A stretch of DNA of 26,333 bases from a virus: IMG/VR virus record IMGVR_UViG_3300020193_000123, positions 1-26,333 of that record; one strand, written 5' to 3'. Below the pieces are notes generated by a model that was not told where the DNA came from, ran no database searches, and saw nothing but the letters and a program-made list of their open reading frames with translations. Positions 10,562-18,346 of the stretch are shown piece by piece (position 1 is the stretch's first letter; each line of letters begins with the position of its first letter). A program made the translations under genes and the position numbers.

Positions 10562-10930
10562 TTAGATGGTTACTGTGCTATCACGTAGAGTGATATGCAC
10601 GTGTACGGTTTCACCTGATAGAGCGGTAGGAGCGCCAGTGGAATCAACAACAACAATTTGTACATGAGGATCAGAACCAGTTACATCGTGACTATCAACT
10701 TGTGCCCATACAGCAGCACCACCAGATAACTCTACGCTAAGTTGTACGCAAACTAGAGCTACATACTTATCTTGAAGACTGATCTTATAAACACCAGTTC
10801 CAGGACTTGTTACAGTAGCGCTTGCACCGTTAATGGATGCAGCAGTACCGTCAGTTGTACCACAAAGAATGCGCATGTTAGGGACGAGTGATCCCAAGCT
10901 TACACCTGATCTAAATTGTCTACTTGCCAT
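10562..10930 (-). CDS. Probable capsid decoration protein
   Basis: 122 aa from the ATG at 10930, beginning MASRQFRSGVSLGSLVPNMR. The frame remains open further upstream to 10975, but those extra 15 codons would be read through a GC-rich hairpin. GGAGGT lies eight bases before 10930, so the shorter start is clearly better. The sequence is beta-rich with Gly, Val and Thr, ending VHVHITLRDSTVTI. It lies directly after the major capsid gene, where decoration or head-fibre proteins are usually encoded, and size fits. No specific family is recognised, so decoration is an inference from position, size and composition. Confidence 0.7.
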   Translation of the reverse strand: MASRQFRSGVSLGSLVPNMRILCGTTDGTAASINGASATVTSPGTGVYKISLQDKYVALVCVQLSVELSGGAAVWAQVDSHDVTGSDPHVQIVVVDSTGAPTALSGETVHVHITLRDSTVTI

Positions 10931-10949
10931 AATAATATACCTCCATTTG

Positions 10950-10977
10950 AAATAGGGGGGCTCGTGGCCCCCCATTT
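10950..10977 (-). terminator. Strong G6/C6 hairpin just downstream of capsid gene
   Basis: Read on the minus strand, four bases after the capsid TAA there is an inverted repeat: AAAT, six G plus C, a five-base CACGA loop, G plus six C, then a T bulge and ATTT. The seven GC pairs (10955-10961 with 10967-10973) are flanked by four AT pairs. This could be an intrinsic terminator or attenuator lowering expression of genes beyond the capsid. The following run is only TATTTC, so it could instead be an RNA-stabilising or processing hairpin. It ends five bases before the GGAGGT of the next gene. Confidence 0.6.
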
Positions 10978-10981
10978 AGGA

Positions 10982-12217
10982 TTAAACGTTTCTTAGCTTG
11001 ACCCTACCATTATAACCGGGTGCAACGCAACCAAGCTGTGCGTAGTAGAAGCAACGGATCTGAAGTGCATCAGCAGCGGCTTCCCTTAGCATTTGTAGAC
11101 CATCTGTATTGAAGAGAGTTGGAACTTTACCTAGAGAAGCAAGTTTCCAAGTATCTAGTTGAACCATAAAGGCTTCACCTGGGATACAGTTTTGGTCTGG
11201 AATTACTTTGATTACGCCTTTTGGACCGTTAAGAACGATACCACGGAAGTTGAAAGCGCCTTCGTAGCCAGCTTTAACGTCTACGTATTGTACTTTGGTA
11301 CCAAGAGCTTTCTCTAGGTTAGCAAAGTCAGTGTAGTTCATAAAGCAGTGGTCAGGAGCGCCACCTTCCCTTGCAACCCTAACAGCAAGGTCAATCAAAG
11401 CTTCTTCAATTGGCTTAGCAGTACCGTCTTGGTAGATACCAGCAAGACGTGTCTTATCAGCGCTACGGTTAACACCAAAGAAGGAATCAGAACCGCTTAC
11501 AGAAACTGGAAGCCATGCTGATAGACCTTTCATTTTGCTGTCGTAGTCACCTTGGACAAAAATCCACTTGTTAGCAGTTAGACCAGAGATGGTAGCTGTA
11601 GTAGCTGAACCACCAATAGCAGCACTAACTTGTAGTGTACCGTTGTCACGATCTACAGCCACAACGTAGTATGGAGTAGAGCTAGGTGTACCGCCACCAT
11701 CAACAGTGTCGTTCACAAGTGCCATACCAACTTCAAAGTTGGTGATGTCATCTGGAGCAGCAAGTGTGATAGTAGTTGAAGCACCACTTTGGGTACTAAC
11801 AACGCGGCCGATAGAACCTGAACCAGAACGGTAGAGACTAACAGCAGCTGAACGAGCTAGAGAGTGAAGTGCACCGTCAATCTCAACAGTAGCAGCTCTC
11901 AAGAATGCGTTTGCATCACCTTGTGAAGCCATGATAACTTCATTGCTGATACTAGCAATTGAGTAATCTTGGTTACGTGTGAGCAAGAAGCCTTTTAATT
12001 GAGAGTTGGTTTGGTTAGCAAGAGCGCTACCGAAAGCAGCAGAACGACCTTGTGGGTTACCATAGATTAATGGTAATTTAAGATTCTCACCACCAAATTT
12101 CTCATACTTTTGTACCATTGCGTAGAAAGGATTGTCTTTATAGACAAGGTTTTCTACTTTCCAGTCTGCATAGTGCTGCTTAAGGGCAGCTGCAAATGTA
12201 GTTAAATTAAGACTCAT
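10982..12217 (-). CDS. Major capsid protein (HK97-like fold)
   Basis: 411 aa. N-terminal helix LTTFAAALKQHYADWKVENL, then PFYAMVQKYEKFGGENLKLP, ALANQTNSQLKGFLLTRNQD and a helix with DANAFLRAATVEIDGALHSL. These are typical of capsid proteins of short-tailed phages with an HK97 fold. Residues about 140-215 (STQSGASTTITLAAPDDITN to ISGLTANKWIF) form an inserted beta domain that could be an Ig-like or lattice-contact domain. The C-terminal part GEAFMVQLDTWKLASLGKVP and LREAAADALQIRCFYYAQLG matches the usual capsid ending. It is preceded by a scaffold-like gene and followed by a decoration candidate. ATG at 12217 with AAGGAG nine bases upstream. No prohead protease gene was seen nearby. Confidence 0.9.
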   Translation of the reverse strand: MSLNLTTFAAALKQHYADWKVENLVYKDNPFYAMVQKYEKFGGENLKLPLIYGNPQGRSAAFGSALANQTNSQLKGFLLTRNQDYSIASISNEVIMASQGDANAFLRAATVEIDGALHSLARSAAVSLYRSGSGSIGRVVSTQSGASTTITLAAPDDITNFEVGMALVNDTVDGGGTPSSTPYYVVAVDRDNGTLQVSAAIGGSATTATISGLTANKWIFVQGDYDSKMKGLSAWLPVSVSGSDSFFGVNRSADKTRLAGIYQDGTAKPIEEALIDLAVRVAREGGAPDHCFMNYTDFANLEKALGTKVQYVDVKAGYEGAFNFRGIVLNGPKGVIKVIPDQNCIPGEAFMVQLDTWKLASLGKVPTLFNTDGLQMLREAAADALQIRCFYYAQLGCVAPGYNGRVKLRNV

Positions 12218-12235
12218 AGTTTAAAACTCCTTTTA

Positions 12236-13081
12236 TTATTCCCATTTTATTAATTGTGCAGCTAGTTCTAGACTCTCCTCTTCAGAGAGCTTGCTTTTGT
12301 TAGGGGAGCTGCTTCCACTTAACATGCTTGAACCTGAAATGGTCTTAGGAGCTGAATTACTTGGTTTCCCTGGCACTTGCTTTGGCTGACCTACTAAGTT
12401 CTGTAACTTCTTGGCTTTGCTAAGTCTGTCTTTTAATTGCTCTTCTAGTTCTGCTTCTACCATTCCGGCTGCTTTGTCCCAGTCTAGGATTTCATTGTGC
12501 TTGGTGTACCAGGCATCCATTAGTTCCCAAACTGCTTCTTGCTCACCTTCTAGGTTTATTAGCTCATACTCGTCAGACTTAGACTGTATGTGTGCGTAAA
12601 GACTCTCCTTGTATTTTTTTACCTGAAACTCTACTTCGGCTTCTTTACGTTTTGCCTCTTCGTCTTCTCGGGCTTTTAGCCTTTTCTCAAATCTTTCTTC
12701 TAGTTCTTTGTACTTGGCATCTGGGCTTGGTTCATAACCATTTGCTATAAAGTCTGTGATATCTTCATAGGTTAGACCCAGAGCCTCAAGAGCCTTGAGC
12801 GGGTTAAGTTTAGCTTGAGCTTTATAGTTATTAAACTCTTCAACCTGCTTCCTTGCCTCTTGTATCTCTTGCGCCTTCTTCTGTAAGGCAGCTTCCTTCT
12901 TTTGTAGCTGGTGGAACCTTTTGGACATCTGAAATGAGTCTTCAGTTGGCTCCTTGGGTGCTTCTGCACGCTCTGCTACTTGTTGTTCTGCCTCTGTTAC
13001 TTCTTGTGCTACCGTTTCATCTGCACCTGACATTACAAAACCGGACACTTGTTCATCTGCTTGTTGCTGTTGCACTAACAT
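12236..13081 (-). CDS. Scaffolding protein
   Basis: 281 aa, highly charged and helical. Residues 1-50 are Gln/Glu-rich and acidic. About 55-90 is a coiled coil (FHQLQKKEAALQKKAQEIQEARKQ written in two halves either side of residue 70). About 120-160 is a second Glu/Lys/Arg helix, and the C-terminus is Ser/Pro/Lys-rich ending SLELAAQLIKWE. Composition, length and position between portal and capsid genes all fit a head-assembly scaffold, whose C-terminal helix normally contacts the capsid protein. The start at 13081 has AGGAG five bases upstream. No protease motif was seen. Scaffolds diverge quickly, so the call rests mainly on architecture and gene order. Confidence 0.78.
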   Translation of the reverse strand: MLVQQQQADEQVSGFVMSGADETVAQEVTEAEQQVAERAEAPKEPTEDSFQMSKRFHQLQKKEAALQKKAQEIQEARKQVEEFNNYKAQAKLNPLKALEALGLTYEDITDFIANGYEPSPDAKYKELEERFEKRLKAREDEEAKRKEAEVEFQVKKYKESLYAHIQSKSDEYELINLEGEQEAVWELMDAWYTKHNEILDWDKAAGMVEAELEEQLKDRLSKAKKLQNLVGQPKQVPGKPSNSAPKTISGSSMLSGSSSPNKSKLSEEESLELAAQLIKWE

Positions 13082-13100
13082 AATTACTCCTATTTGTTAA

Positions 13101-14969
13101 TTAAGCCAAAGCTGGTTGTACTATTCCTCCTGCCATTGGAGGTGGTGCAACCGGTACTTCTGGCTGTACTGCTGCTGCTGCTTCTGGAATTGCTGGCGCT
13201 GCTTCTACTTGCTCTGGAGCTTGCAACGCATCTATCATAGCCTGACAATCATCTACCCACATGCGTAATAAGTCCTGAATCTTCTCTGGATGGTCTTCCG
13301 TTAGAGCACGCAAGTAGTATTGGTGACCAATCTTTCTTGCTAACTGAAGGTTGAGATAAGGTTCTGGAGATATGTACTCTTCTGTCTCTTGAATCTTGTC
13401 AAGTATCTTCTCTATAGACTTGAGTGGTGCATTAGCTAGACTGCTAAATGCTTCTAGATCTGGGAAGTCAAGAAGGTCAAGTGCATACTCTTGAGGTATA
13501 AGACCTGCCTGGATTAGTTCTACTACATCCTGCTTCCTGCCTGCTGGTGTCTGAGACAGCATACTAGTTGGAAAGCACTGTATAATGTAATCATCAGGCT
13601 GACCTATGCTGTCTAGATGAATCTCTTCTATGCCATGCTTCCTATCAAACGCCAGAGATTTATATTCCCCTGTACGGTCAATAATCTCCTTAACTACCGA
13701 GATAGCTTGGTAGGCTAACTCTACATGTAGCTCTTCATACTTCTGACCTAAGCTGATAAAGCGCTCACTCTCTATATCTGAGTATTCTCTTAGTGCTTTG
13801 CCTGAATCTAGACCACTTGGCTTCTTTCCTGTAGCTGATAGTTGAGAGATACCTGAGATCTCGTAGGCTTTTCTATAAAGAGTATCTAGATAGTCCATTA
13901 CTACTGGAGAGATAGGGGTAGGAGCAATATAGTTAGGTTCTTTGCCTGTATAACGTACAATGGCGCCAGTCTCATTGTTGAGTGTACCTGCTGGTACCTT
14001 GGTAGCAGCATCTAGCAGTATCTTGGGTGCACTCATTAGACGCATAGCTTGCTGAATAGAGTAAAGAGTTCTGTTCATCTCTACTTGAAGACCTACTAGT
14101 TGGTCAGCTAGACCATCTGCCCAGAAGCCAAGAGGAAGCTGTGTGTACTTGATGAATACAAAAGGAAAGTCTTTGCGTTTATAGTCTTCCAGTAGTAAGG
14201 TAGCACCGTCTATACAGATACAATGCTTACCGTCTGTCTTCTCTTTATTGCTTGGTAGTCTCCAGGATTCAACTATTAGGATTAGATCTTGTAGGTTATA
14301 GACGCCTGCTGTAGGTGCTGCACTAGGTGCCTTCTTTATAGCTTCAACATGATCCGGATAAAGGCCAGCACATACCTTCCTGTCAATATAACTATACTGA
14401 TACATGGTTCTTGGATTACCGGTAAAGCCTTCAAGCTCATCACATTTAATCTGTTCCACAAAGACTCTCTCAAACTTACATGCTCCGTCTTCTTCATAGA
14501 CCTTTATAGCTCCTGTACCAAGGATAAGACAATCTAGCAACGTTCTACGTGTTACTTCTTCTATCTCTGCTGCATGAAAGAGACCTTGCATAAACTTATC
14601 TAGCTGCTTGGCTTTCTTCTGTGCATAGTAGTCACCACCCTTAGTAAGGAAAGTAGGCTTGATCTTTTGCTTGGCTATCTTAGCAACTAATGTATCTATG
14701 CAACTTTGCACTACATTGTAGGTTACTCTAGATGGAAAACCTAGGTTAGTGTTCATACCAGTGCTTCTGAGATAGTTGAAAGGTGTAAGACCCATAACAT
14801 CTAGATTACCATAGAGTCTTACGTTACGTAAGTTCTTTTGGCTCATGTAGGTTTGATTCTGATCTAGGAAGCGTAACTGCTCTACAGCGTAGATATGGAC
14901 TTTGCTTTCGTCCTCTATGTTCCACCAAAAGGTGGCTGGATGTCCAGCAGTTATGGTTGTATCAAACAT
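13101..14969 (-). CDS. Portal protein
   Basis: 622 aa, the usual size for podoviral portals. Motifs in order include RVTYNVVQSCIDTLVAKIAK near residue 85 (the entry helix common to portals), a following KFMQGLFHAAEIEEVTRRTL helix and LGTGAIKVY. PFVFIKYTQLPLGFWADGLA and the helix QLVGLQVEMNRTLYSIQQAM lie in the middle, and an SGISQLSATGKKPSGLDSGK loop follows. The C-terminal 40 residues are Ala/Pro/Glu-rich and probably disordered. The portal ring binds the terminase and the adaptor, both encoded in this block. The ATG at 14969 has AAGGAGG five bases upstream. The 51-nt gap before it holds nothing recognisable beyond this site. Confidence 0.9.
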   Translation of the reverse strand: MFDTTITAGHPATFWWNIEDESKVHIYAVEQLRFLDQNQTYMSQKNLRNVRLYGNLDVMGLTPFNYLRSTGMNTNLGFPSRVTYNVVQSCIDTLVAKIAKQKIKPTFLTKGGDYYAQKKAKQLDKFMQGLFHAAEIEEVTRRTLLDCLILGTGAIKVYEEDGACKFERVFVEQIKCDELEGFTGNPRTMYQYSYIDRKVCAGLYPDHVEAIKKAPSAAPTAGVYNLQDLILIVESWRLPSNKEKTDGKHCICIDGATLLLEDYKRKDFPFVFIKYTQLPLGFWADGLADQLVGLQVEMNRTLYSIQQAMRLMSAPKILLDAATKVPAGTLNNETGAIVRYTGKEPNYIAPTPISPVVMDYLDTLYRKAYEISGISQLSATGKKPSGLDSGKALREYSDIESERFISLGQKYEELHVELAYQAISVVKEIIDRTGEYKSLAFDRKHGIEEIHLDSIGQPDDYIIQCFPTSMLSQTPAGRKQDVVELIQAGLIPQEYALDLLDFPDLEAFSSLANAPLKSIEKILDKIQETEEYISPEPYLNLQLARKIGHQYYLRALTEDHPEKIQDLLRMWVDDCQAMIDALQAPEQVEAAPAIPEAAAAVQPEVPVAPPPMAGGIVQPALA

Positions 14970-15020
14970 TAATGCCTCCTTGAGTGAATCCTTTTTACAC
15001 TATGGCTGTAGTTGTATCTT

Positions 15021-15233
15021 TTAGACCTTGGATTCACCTGGCGTACCAGTCCAGGAATTGAAGTTCCCGTAGAGTAGTTCATCTGTGGTTGGCTGACGTA
15101 TCTCTTGAGTCTCTGGTATTAGATTGACCTTAAACCCTACATACTCAACGTAATTGACACCATTAGTACGGCAAAATGAGATAAGATCCTTCATTTCTTG
15201 GAGAGTTAGAGCGGGCGTTTGCAAGTCTGACAT
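15021..15233 (-). CDS. Small protein of unknown function upstream of portal
   Basis: 70 aa: a helix LTLQEMKDLISFCRTNGVNY followed by a short strand VGFKVNLIP and a polar tail. Many phages carry a protein of this shape between terminase and portal, but no function is known to me. The ATG at 15233 has AAGGAG seven bases upstream. It overlaps the end of the upstream gene by 28 nt in another frame, so translation of the two is coupled. Confidence 0.68.
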   Translation of the reverse strand: MSDLQTPALTLQEMKDLISFCRTNGVNYVEYVGFKVNLIPETQEIRQPTTDELLYGNFNSWTGTPGESKV

Positions 15234-15454
15234 ACATGTTCTCCTTGTACTTCTAGCTTCTTAGGTGTGTATCCTGGTAGATGCTTGAGTAGTTTCTCTG
15301 CTTCTGATCCTTCTAGACCTGCTACAATCTGCTCATGAGAGAAGAAATGCATCATGTAGTAGACTATCTCACTGCCTGCATCTAGACCAAAGATACGTGA
15401 CTTACCATCTACTACTACGGTTACTTTGCTTCCGTCTATGTTAACTTGGTTCAT
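15206..15454 (-). CDS. Small protein with C-terminal CxxC
   Basis: 82 aa. Begins with a beta hairpin (VNIDGSKVTVVVDGKSRIFG), then a helix, a basic segment and a C-terminal CQTCKRPL preceded by His. The H-x-C-x-x-C cluster could bind a metal or pair in a dimer, but it is only half of a normal zinc knuckle. The ATG at 15454 has AGGAG seven bases upstream, inside the end of the membrane-protein gene, which it overlaps by 14 nt. Not recognised as a named family. Confidence 0.65.
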   Translation of the reverse strand: MNQVNIDGSKVTVVVDGKSRIFGLDAGSEIVYYMMHFFSHEQIVAGLEGSEAEKLLKHLPGYTPKKLEVQGEHVCQTCKRPL

Positions 15455-15665
15455 TAGTTGCTCCTTCTATTTGCTTAGTCCCGCTTGTCCACCTTCTTCC
15501 AAGGTAGGTTGCTGCGTTAGCTAGGAATAGTTCTAGTACCATACTAGTACTCTTGACTACTTCCGTCATCTCTAGTCCTGCTGCAACTAGACACGCTATA
15601 AACGTAACTACTGTTAATGTCAACGTGACGCTAGGCTTTCCACTAACTGGGTCTTGTAGCCACAT
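15441..15665 (-). CDS. Small two-helix membrane protein (holin-like candidate)
   Basis: 74 aa. Begins MWLQDPVSGKPSVTLTLTVV, with one transmembrane segment at about 12-32 and a second weaker hydrophobic helix at about 39-56 (TSMVLELFLANAATYLG), ending with a polar tail. Proteins with this N-terminal D-P-x-(S/T)-G-x-PSVTL pattern occur near terminase genes in many phages, often without a confirmed role. Two membrane helices and small size fit a holin, but there is no adjacent endolysin. AGGAG lies seven bases before the ATG. Confidence 0.68.
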   Translation of the reverse strand: MWLQDPVSGKPSVTLTLTVVTFIACLVAAGLEMTEVVKSTSMVLELFLANAATYLGRRWTSGTKQIEGATNEPS

Positions 15666-15682
15666 GGTTAACTCCTATTCTA

Positions 15683-15838
15683 TCAGCCCTTAGAGTTATT
15701 AGAGGCTGATCTATCATCTATTAGTGCTTCTAGCACTTCAATGTCTACACATACGTCTCTTACGCCGTGCCAATCACGTATCTCTAGCTTGGCTTTTAGG
15801 TACTGCTCAAGTATTACAAGGTGTTCTTCTGGACTCAT
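15683..15838 (-). CDS. 51-aa protein coupled to terminase
   Basis: Short gene: MSPEEHLVILEQYLKAKLEI, then a helical IRDWHGVRDVCVDIEVLEAL segment ending NNSKG and TGA at 15685-15683. Its ATG (15838-15836) overlaps the terminase stop TGA (15837-15835) by four bases as ATGA. This tight coupling, together with a dense helix-forming sequence, makes it convincing despite its length. Similar tiny helical proteins follow terminases in other phages. Function is unknown. Confidence 0.7.
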   Translation of the reverse strand: MSPEEHLVILEQYLKAKLEIRDWHGVRDVCVDIEVLEALIDDRSASNNSKG

Positions 15839-17301
15839 AGGTCTAGCATCCTCTCAAAGAAGTCTGGATGCATTGGATCATCTACAGGCTTCATCTCGTC
15901 TTCTAGCTTCTTGATAGCACTCTGCATCATTCTATCTTGTTCACGCTTAACCCACTCAGGGGAGCCTGGTACTATAACTGGAGCTGCTTGAGTATGAGCA
16001 TATGCTTTGGATTCTCTCCAAGCATATAAAGTAGAGTCACACAAGTGGTTGGGGAACCTTGGATCTTCTATACGCTTGTCACCTTCTTGATTGTACTGCC
16101 ACTGTAGGAGTTCCATCTCTTCTATTAGTGGAAGACCATCTAGTATCTGTAGCTTGCCTGTCCTTAGAGAGTCATTCATTAACTCTATGAACTCATGCTT
16201 CCTAGTCTTCTCTGCTGACTCAAAAGGTAACTGAAACCTTTGTTGTAGCTCTTCAGAGATCTTCTTTCCTAGACCACCAGCATCTATTACACACTTAACT
16301 GGATCATACTTATCCACGTAGCTTTGTACCTTGGCTGCAAGCTCACTGATAGTTAGCTTATTGCGTGACCAACAGTCTACCACGTAGGTAACTGGATCAT
16401 GAGGATGATAACCTACTACAGATATGGCATCTGCATCTTCAAAACCTAAGTCTACACCTAGTACATAGATAAGGTTATCAGGTAGAGTCTTAGCAACATT
16501 CCTGTCTCTGTCTATCTTGTAGACTAGAGAGTCATTGCTTCTAACCCATAGACCACGGTTCTCTCTTTGGTGTGCTGGATCTTCTTCTGAGAGTCCTTTG
16601 CGCTTAAGCTCTTCTTGTATGATCTCTTCAGGATCTTTGCCTGACTTGAGCTTAATGAAAGGGTTGTCAAGCATAGTCCACTTATGTACAGACCAGCCTC
16701 TCATCCTACCTTTATTAAAGCAACTATCGTAGAATGCACCTGCACAGGCTGCATTTGGCGTTCCAATCATAACTACCTGCCCATTGTAGTCGTAGCTTGC
16801 AGGTACAAGTATCTCGTCTATAAGGTCTACTAGGTAGCTTCTAAAGGCTTGGGCTTCATCTATTACTGTTAGCTTTAGATGCATACCCCTGAACTTCTCT
16901 ATCTCAGAGGCATCTTTGGCTCCTGATAGGTATATGGTACTGCCATTCTGGAATGTTAAGGTAAGCTCACTTGCATTCTCTGCTGCGTTTAGGTTGAACT
17001 CTCTATTGAAGCGTAAGAGTTCTTTCCATATAATACGTTTGGCACTTAGCCTGTTAAGTGTAATGTACAAGGCATTGCATCCTGCTGTATCCAATGCTGT
17101 AGTTACCAACATAGCTGCTGCTGCTACAGACTTTCCGCTTCTACGTGAGCAGTATGCTGCTTTGAACTTGCTTTTATCCTCAACAAAGTGGTGCTGCAAA
17201 GAGAATAAGCTTTTAGTAATTGCCTGTGTTGGTGCAGGCAACGTACCAAAGCGTCTTACATACTCTGCCAGGATTAGCTTACTGTCCAACTGCTTGTTCA
17301 A
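15835..17301 (-). CDS. terL: Terminase large subunit
   Basis: 488 aa. The ATPase has Walker A CSRRSGKS at residues 51-58 and Walker B TVIDEAQ at about 145-151. The RNase H-like nuclease carries acidic residues at Asp284 (GVDLG), Asp340 (VIDAGG) and Asp422 (CDSTLYAWRE), the usual three for large terminases. It cuts and pumps DNA into the head through the portal. The start is TTG at 17301, chosen because AAGGAG lies seven bases upstream in the preceding gene and the N-terminal sequence is of normal length. It overlaps the upstream 78-aa gene by 23 nt and the following 51-aa gene by four. Confidence 0.95.
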   Translation of the reverse strand: MNKQLDSKLILAEYVRRFGTLPAPTQAITKSLFSLQHHFVEDKSKFKAAYCSRRSGKSVAAAAMLVTTALDTAGCNALYITLNRLSAKRIIWKELLRFNREFNLNAAENASELTLTFQNGSTIYLSGAKDASEIEKFRGMHLKLTVIDEAQAFRSYLVDLIDEILVPASYDYNGQVVMIGTPNAACAGAFYDSCFNKGRMRGWSVHKWTMLDNPFIKLKSGKDPEEIIQEELKRKGLSEEDPAHQRENRGLWVRSNDSLVYKIDRDRNVAKTLPDNLIYVLGVDLGFEDADAISVVGYHPHDPVTYVVDCWSRNKLTISELAAKVQSYVDKYDPVKCVIDAGGLGKKISEELQQRFQLPFESAEKTRKHEFIELMNDSLRTGKLQILDGLPLIEEMELLQWQYNQEGDKRIEDPRFPNHLCDSTLYAWRESKAYAHTQAAPVIVPGSPEWVKREQDRMMQSAIKKLEDEMKPVDDPMHPDFFERMLDL

Positions 17302-17515
17302 CTACCGGCTCCTTGGTCTTCTTCCCTGACTCTTTGGCTTGCATGTAGGCAATGTTGCCTACTGGTACAAGTAAGAGTTCTTGAGCTTCGTTGGTAACAT
17401 AAAGGACTAGATCCTTGTATTCCATCTTGCATTTGTGCTTGGCAGTCTCCAGGTAGGTCTCTGTTGCTCTGGACCATTGTACTGGTGTGCCGAACTTAAC
17501 CATTTTAATTTGCAT
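17279..17515 (-). CDS. 78-aa protein of unknown function
   Basis: Starts MQIKMVKFGTPVQWSRATET, basic and mixed helix-strand, with YLETAKHKCKMEYKDLVLYV and a LLLVPVGNIAYMQA segment, then a Lys/Glu tail. Not recognised. The ATG at 17515 has GGAG five bases upstream. The end overlaps the start of the large terminase by 23 nt, and the terminase's ribosome binding site lies inside it, so its translation likely aids terminase expression. Confidence 0.7.
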   Translation of the reverse strand: MQIKMVKFGTPVQWSRATETYLETAKHKCKMEYKDLVLYVTNEAQELLLVPVGNIAYMQAKESGKKTKEPVVEQAVGQ

Positions 17516-17517
17516 AA

Positions 17518-17958
17518 TTACTCCTTTGAGAATAGATAGTAGGGATCATAGATTGATTTAGCATAATGTGCTGCTAGCTTATCTGATGCCTTTGTCTTGT
17601 GTGTATAGAGTATTACCTGACTAGGTTCACACCTTATTGTATCAAGTAGAAGCCTGGCAAAGCCAAGATGCCTATATGAGTACTTGGTAAATAAGTAATG
17701 AACTACAGGTACGTCTTCTAGGTAGTCATAGAGAATGTAGCTGTGAATGAGTTCTGGATCATCTTTAGAGGATACTATTAACACACCGCACTTAGAGAGG
17801 AGGTCTGTAATAAGCTTATGATGCCTCTTGTAGAAGATAGTATTACTTAGGCTGCTCCCCCAAGGGGAGCTCTTGTAGCTCTTGAGTAGGCTGTTCATTA
17901 TGAAGGGGAGATCTGTTGCTGCTCCCTCCCTCACTTGTACGTTCTGTTGAATTGTCAT
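17518..17958 (-). CDS. GNAT-family acetyltransferase-like protein
   Basis: 146 aa. Begins QVREGAATDLPFIMNSLLKS (the usual first strand and helix of GNATs). The central LFTKYSYRHLGFARLLLDTI holds the acetyl-CoA loop of the Arg-x-x-Gly-x-Ala type (R96, G99, A101), and a later HYAKSIYDPYYLFSKE gives the final helix and strand. Substrate is unknown; phage GNATs can modify host proteins or other small molecules. The ATG at 17958 has AGGAAG upstream, and this full start is needed to keep the first strand. That places its first 38 codons inside the previous gene in another frame. Fold assignment is fairly confident, function is not. Confidence 0.78.
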   Translation of the reverse strand: MTIQQNVQVREGAATDLPFIMNSLLKSYKSSPWGSSLSNTIFYKRHHKLITDLLSKCGVLIVSSKDDPELIHSYILYDYLEDVPVVHYLFTKYSYRHLGFARLLLDTIRCEPSQVILYTHKTKASDKLAAHYAKSIYDPYYLFSKE

Positions 17959-18346
17959 GTAACACTTCCTTTGCCAGTAGCTTTAATTGCTCGTCGGGTA
18001 AACTATTAAGATTAAGAACTATCTGAGCTAGCTCTTGAGACTGTTTAGACTTCAGTTGTAGCTCAACTGCTTTAAGATCTAGTTCACGGATTGATTTGAA
18101 GATACTCATTGCGTCTTTTACTAAACGCAACTCCTTCTCTAGAGTACTTCTATCTTTCCTTATGGCTCTACGTACCTTGGCTACAATTAGACTCACACAC
18201 TCTTGTAGCTTCTGATTGGTTACGTTAGGATCATCTGCTTGTAGCTCTTTAGTCATATATAGAGAGCTTGTAAGGTTAGTATCCTGACGCTCCTTCTTCT
18301 TCTTCTCTAGATACTCTTTGCGGCTATTTTTGTGGAATCTAGCCAA
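17843..18346 (-). CDS. Helical charged protein, possible small-terminase-like
   Basis: 167 aa. Very basic N-terminus (RKEYLEKKKKERQ), then long helices (LQECVSLIVAKVRRAIRKDR, LRLVKDAMSIFKSIRELDLK) and a Ser/Glu/Gln-rich tail. The start is TTG at 18346 with AAAGGAG and a seven-base spacer. A nearby ATG at 18350 is out of frame and leads to a stop after three codons. Its last 39 codons overlap the GNAT gene and are low-complexity, probably the younger layer. Upstream of the terminase, a basic and coiled-coil protein could act in DNA recognition or packaging, but no HTH is clear, so small terminase is only a guess. Confidence 0.68.
   Translation of the reverse strand: MARFHKNSRKEYLEKKKKERQDTNLTSSLYMTKELQADDPNVTNQKLQECVSLIVAKVRRAIRKDRSTLEKELRLVKDAMSIFKSIRELDLKAVELQLKSKQSQELAQIVLNLNSLPDEQLKLLAKEVLHDNSTERTSEGGSSNRSPLHNEQPTQELQELPLGEQPK

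Noticed and set aside
10931-10975. Longer start for the decoration protein
   Set aside because: Fifteen extra codons would be read through the G6/C6 hairpin, while GGAGGT is well placed for the ATG at 10930.
12411-13083. Several short frames opposite or within the scaffold gene
   Set aside because: Shadows of the Glu/Lys/Gln-rich coding sequence without own ribosome sites.
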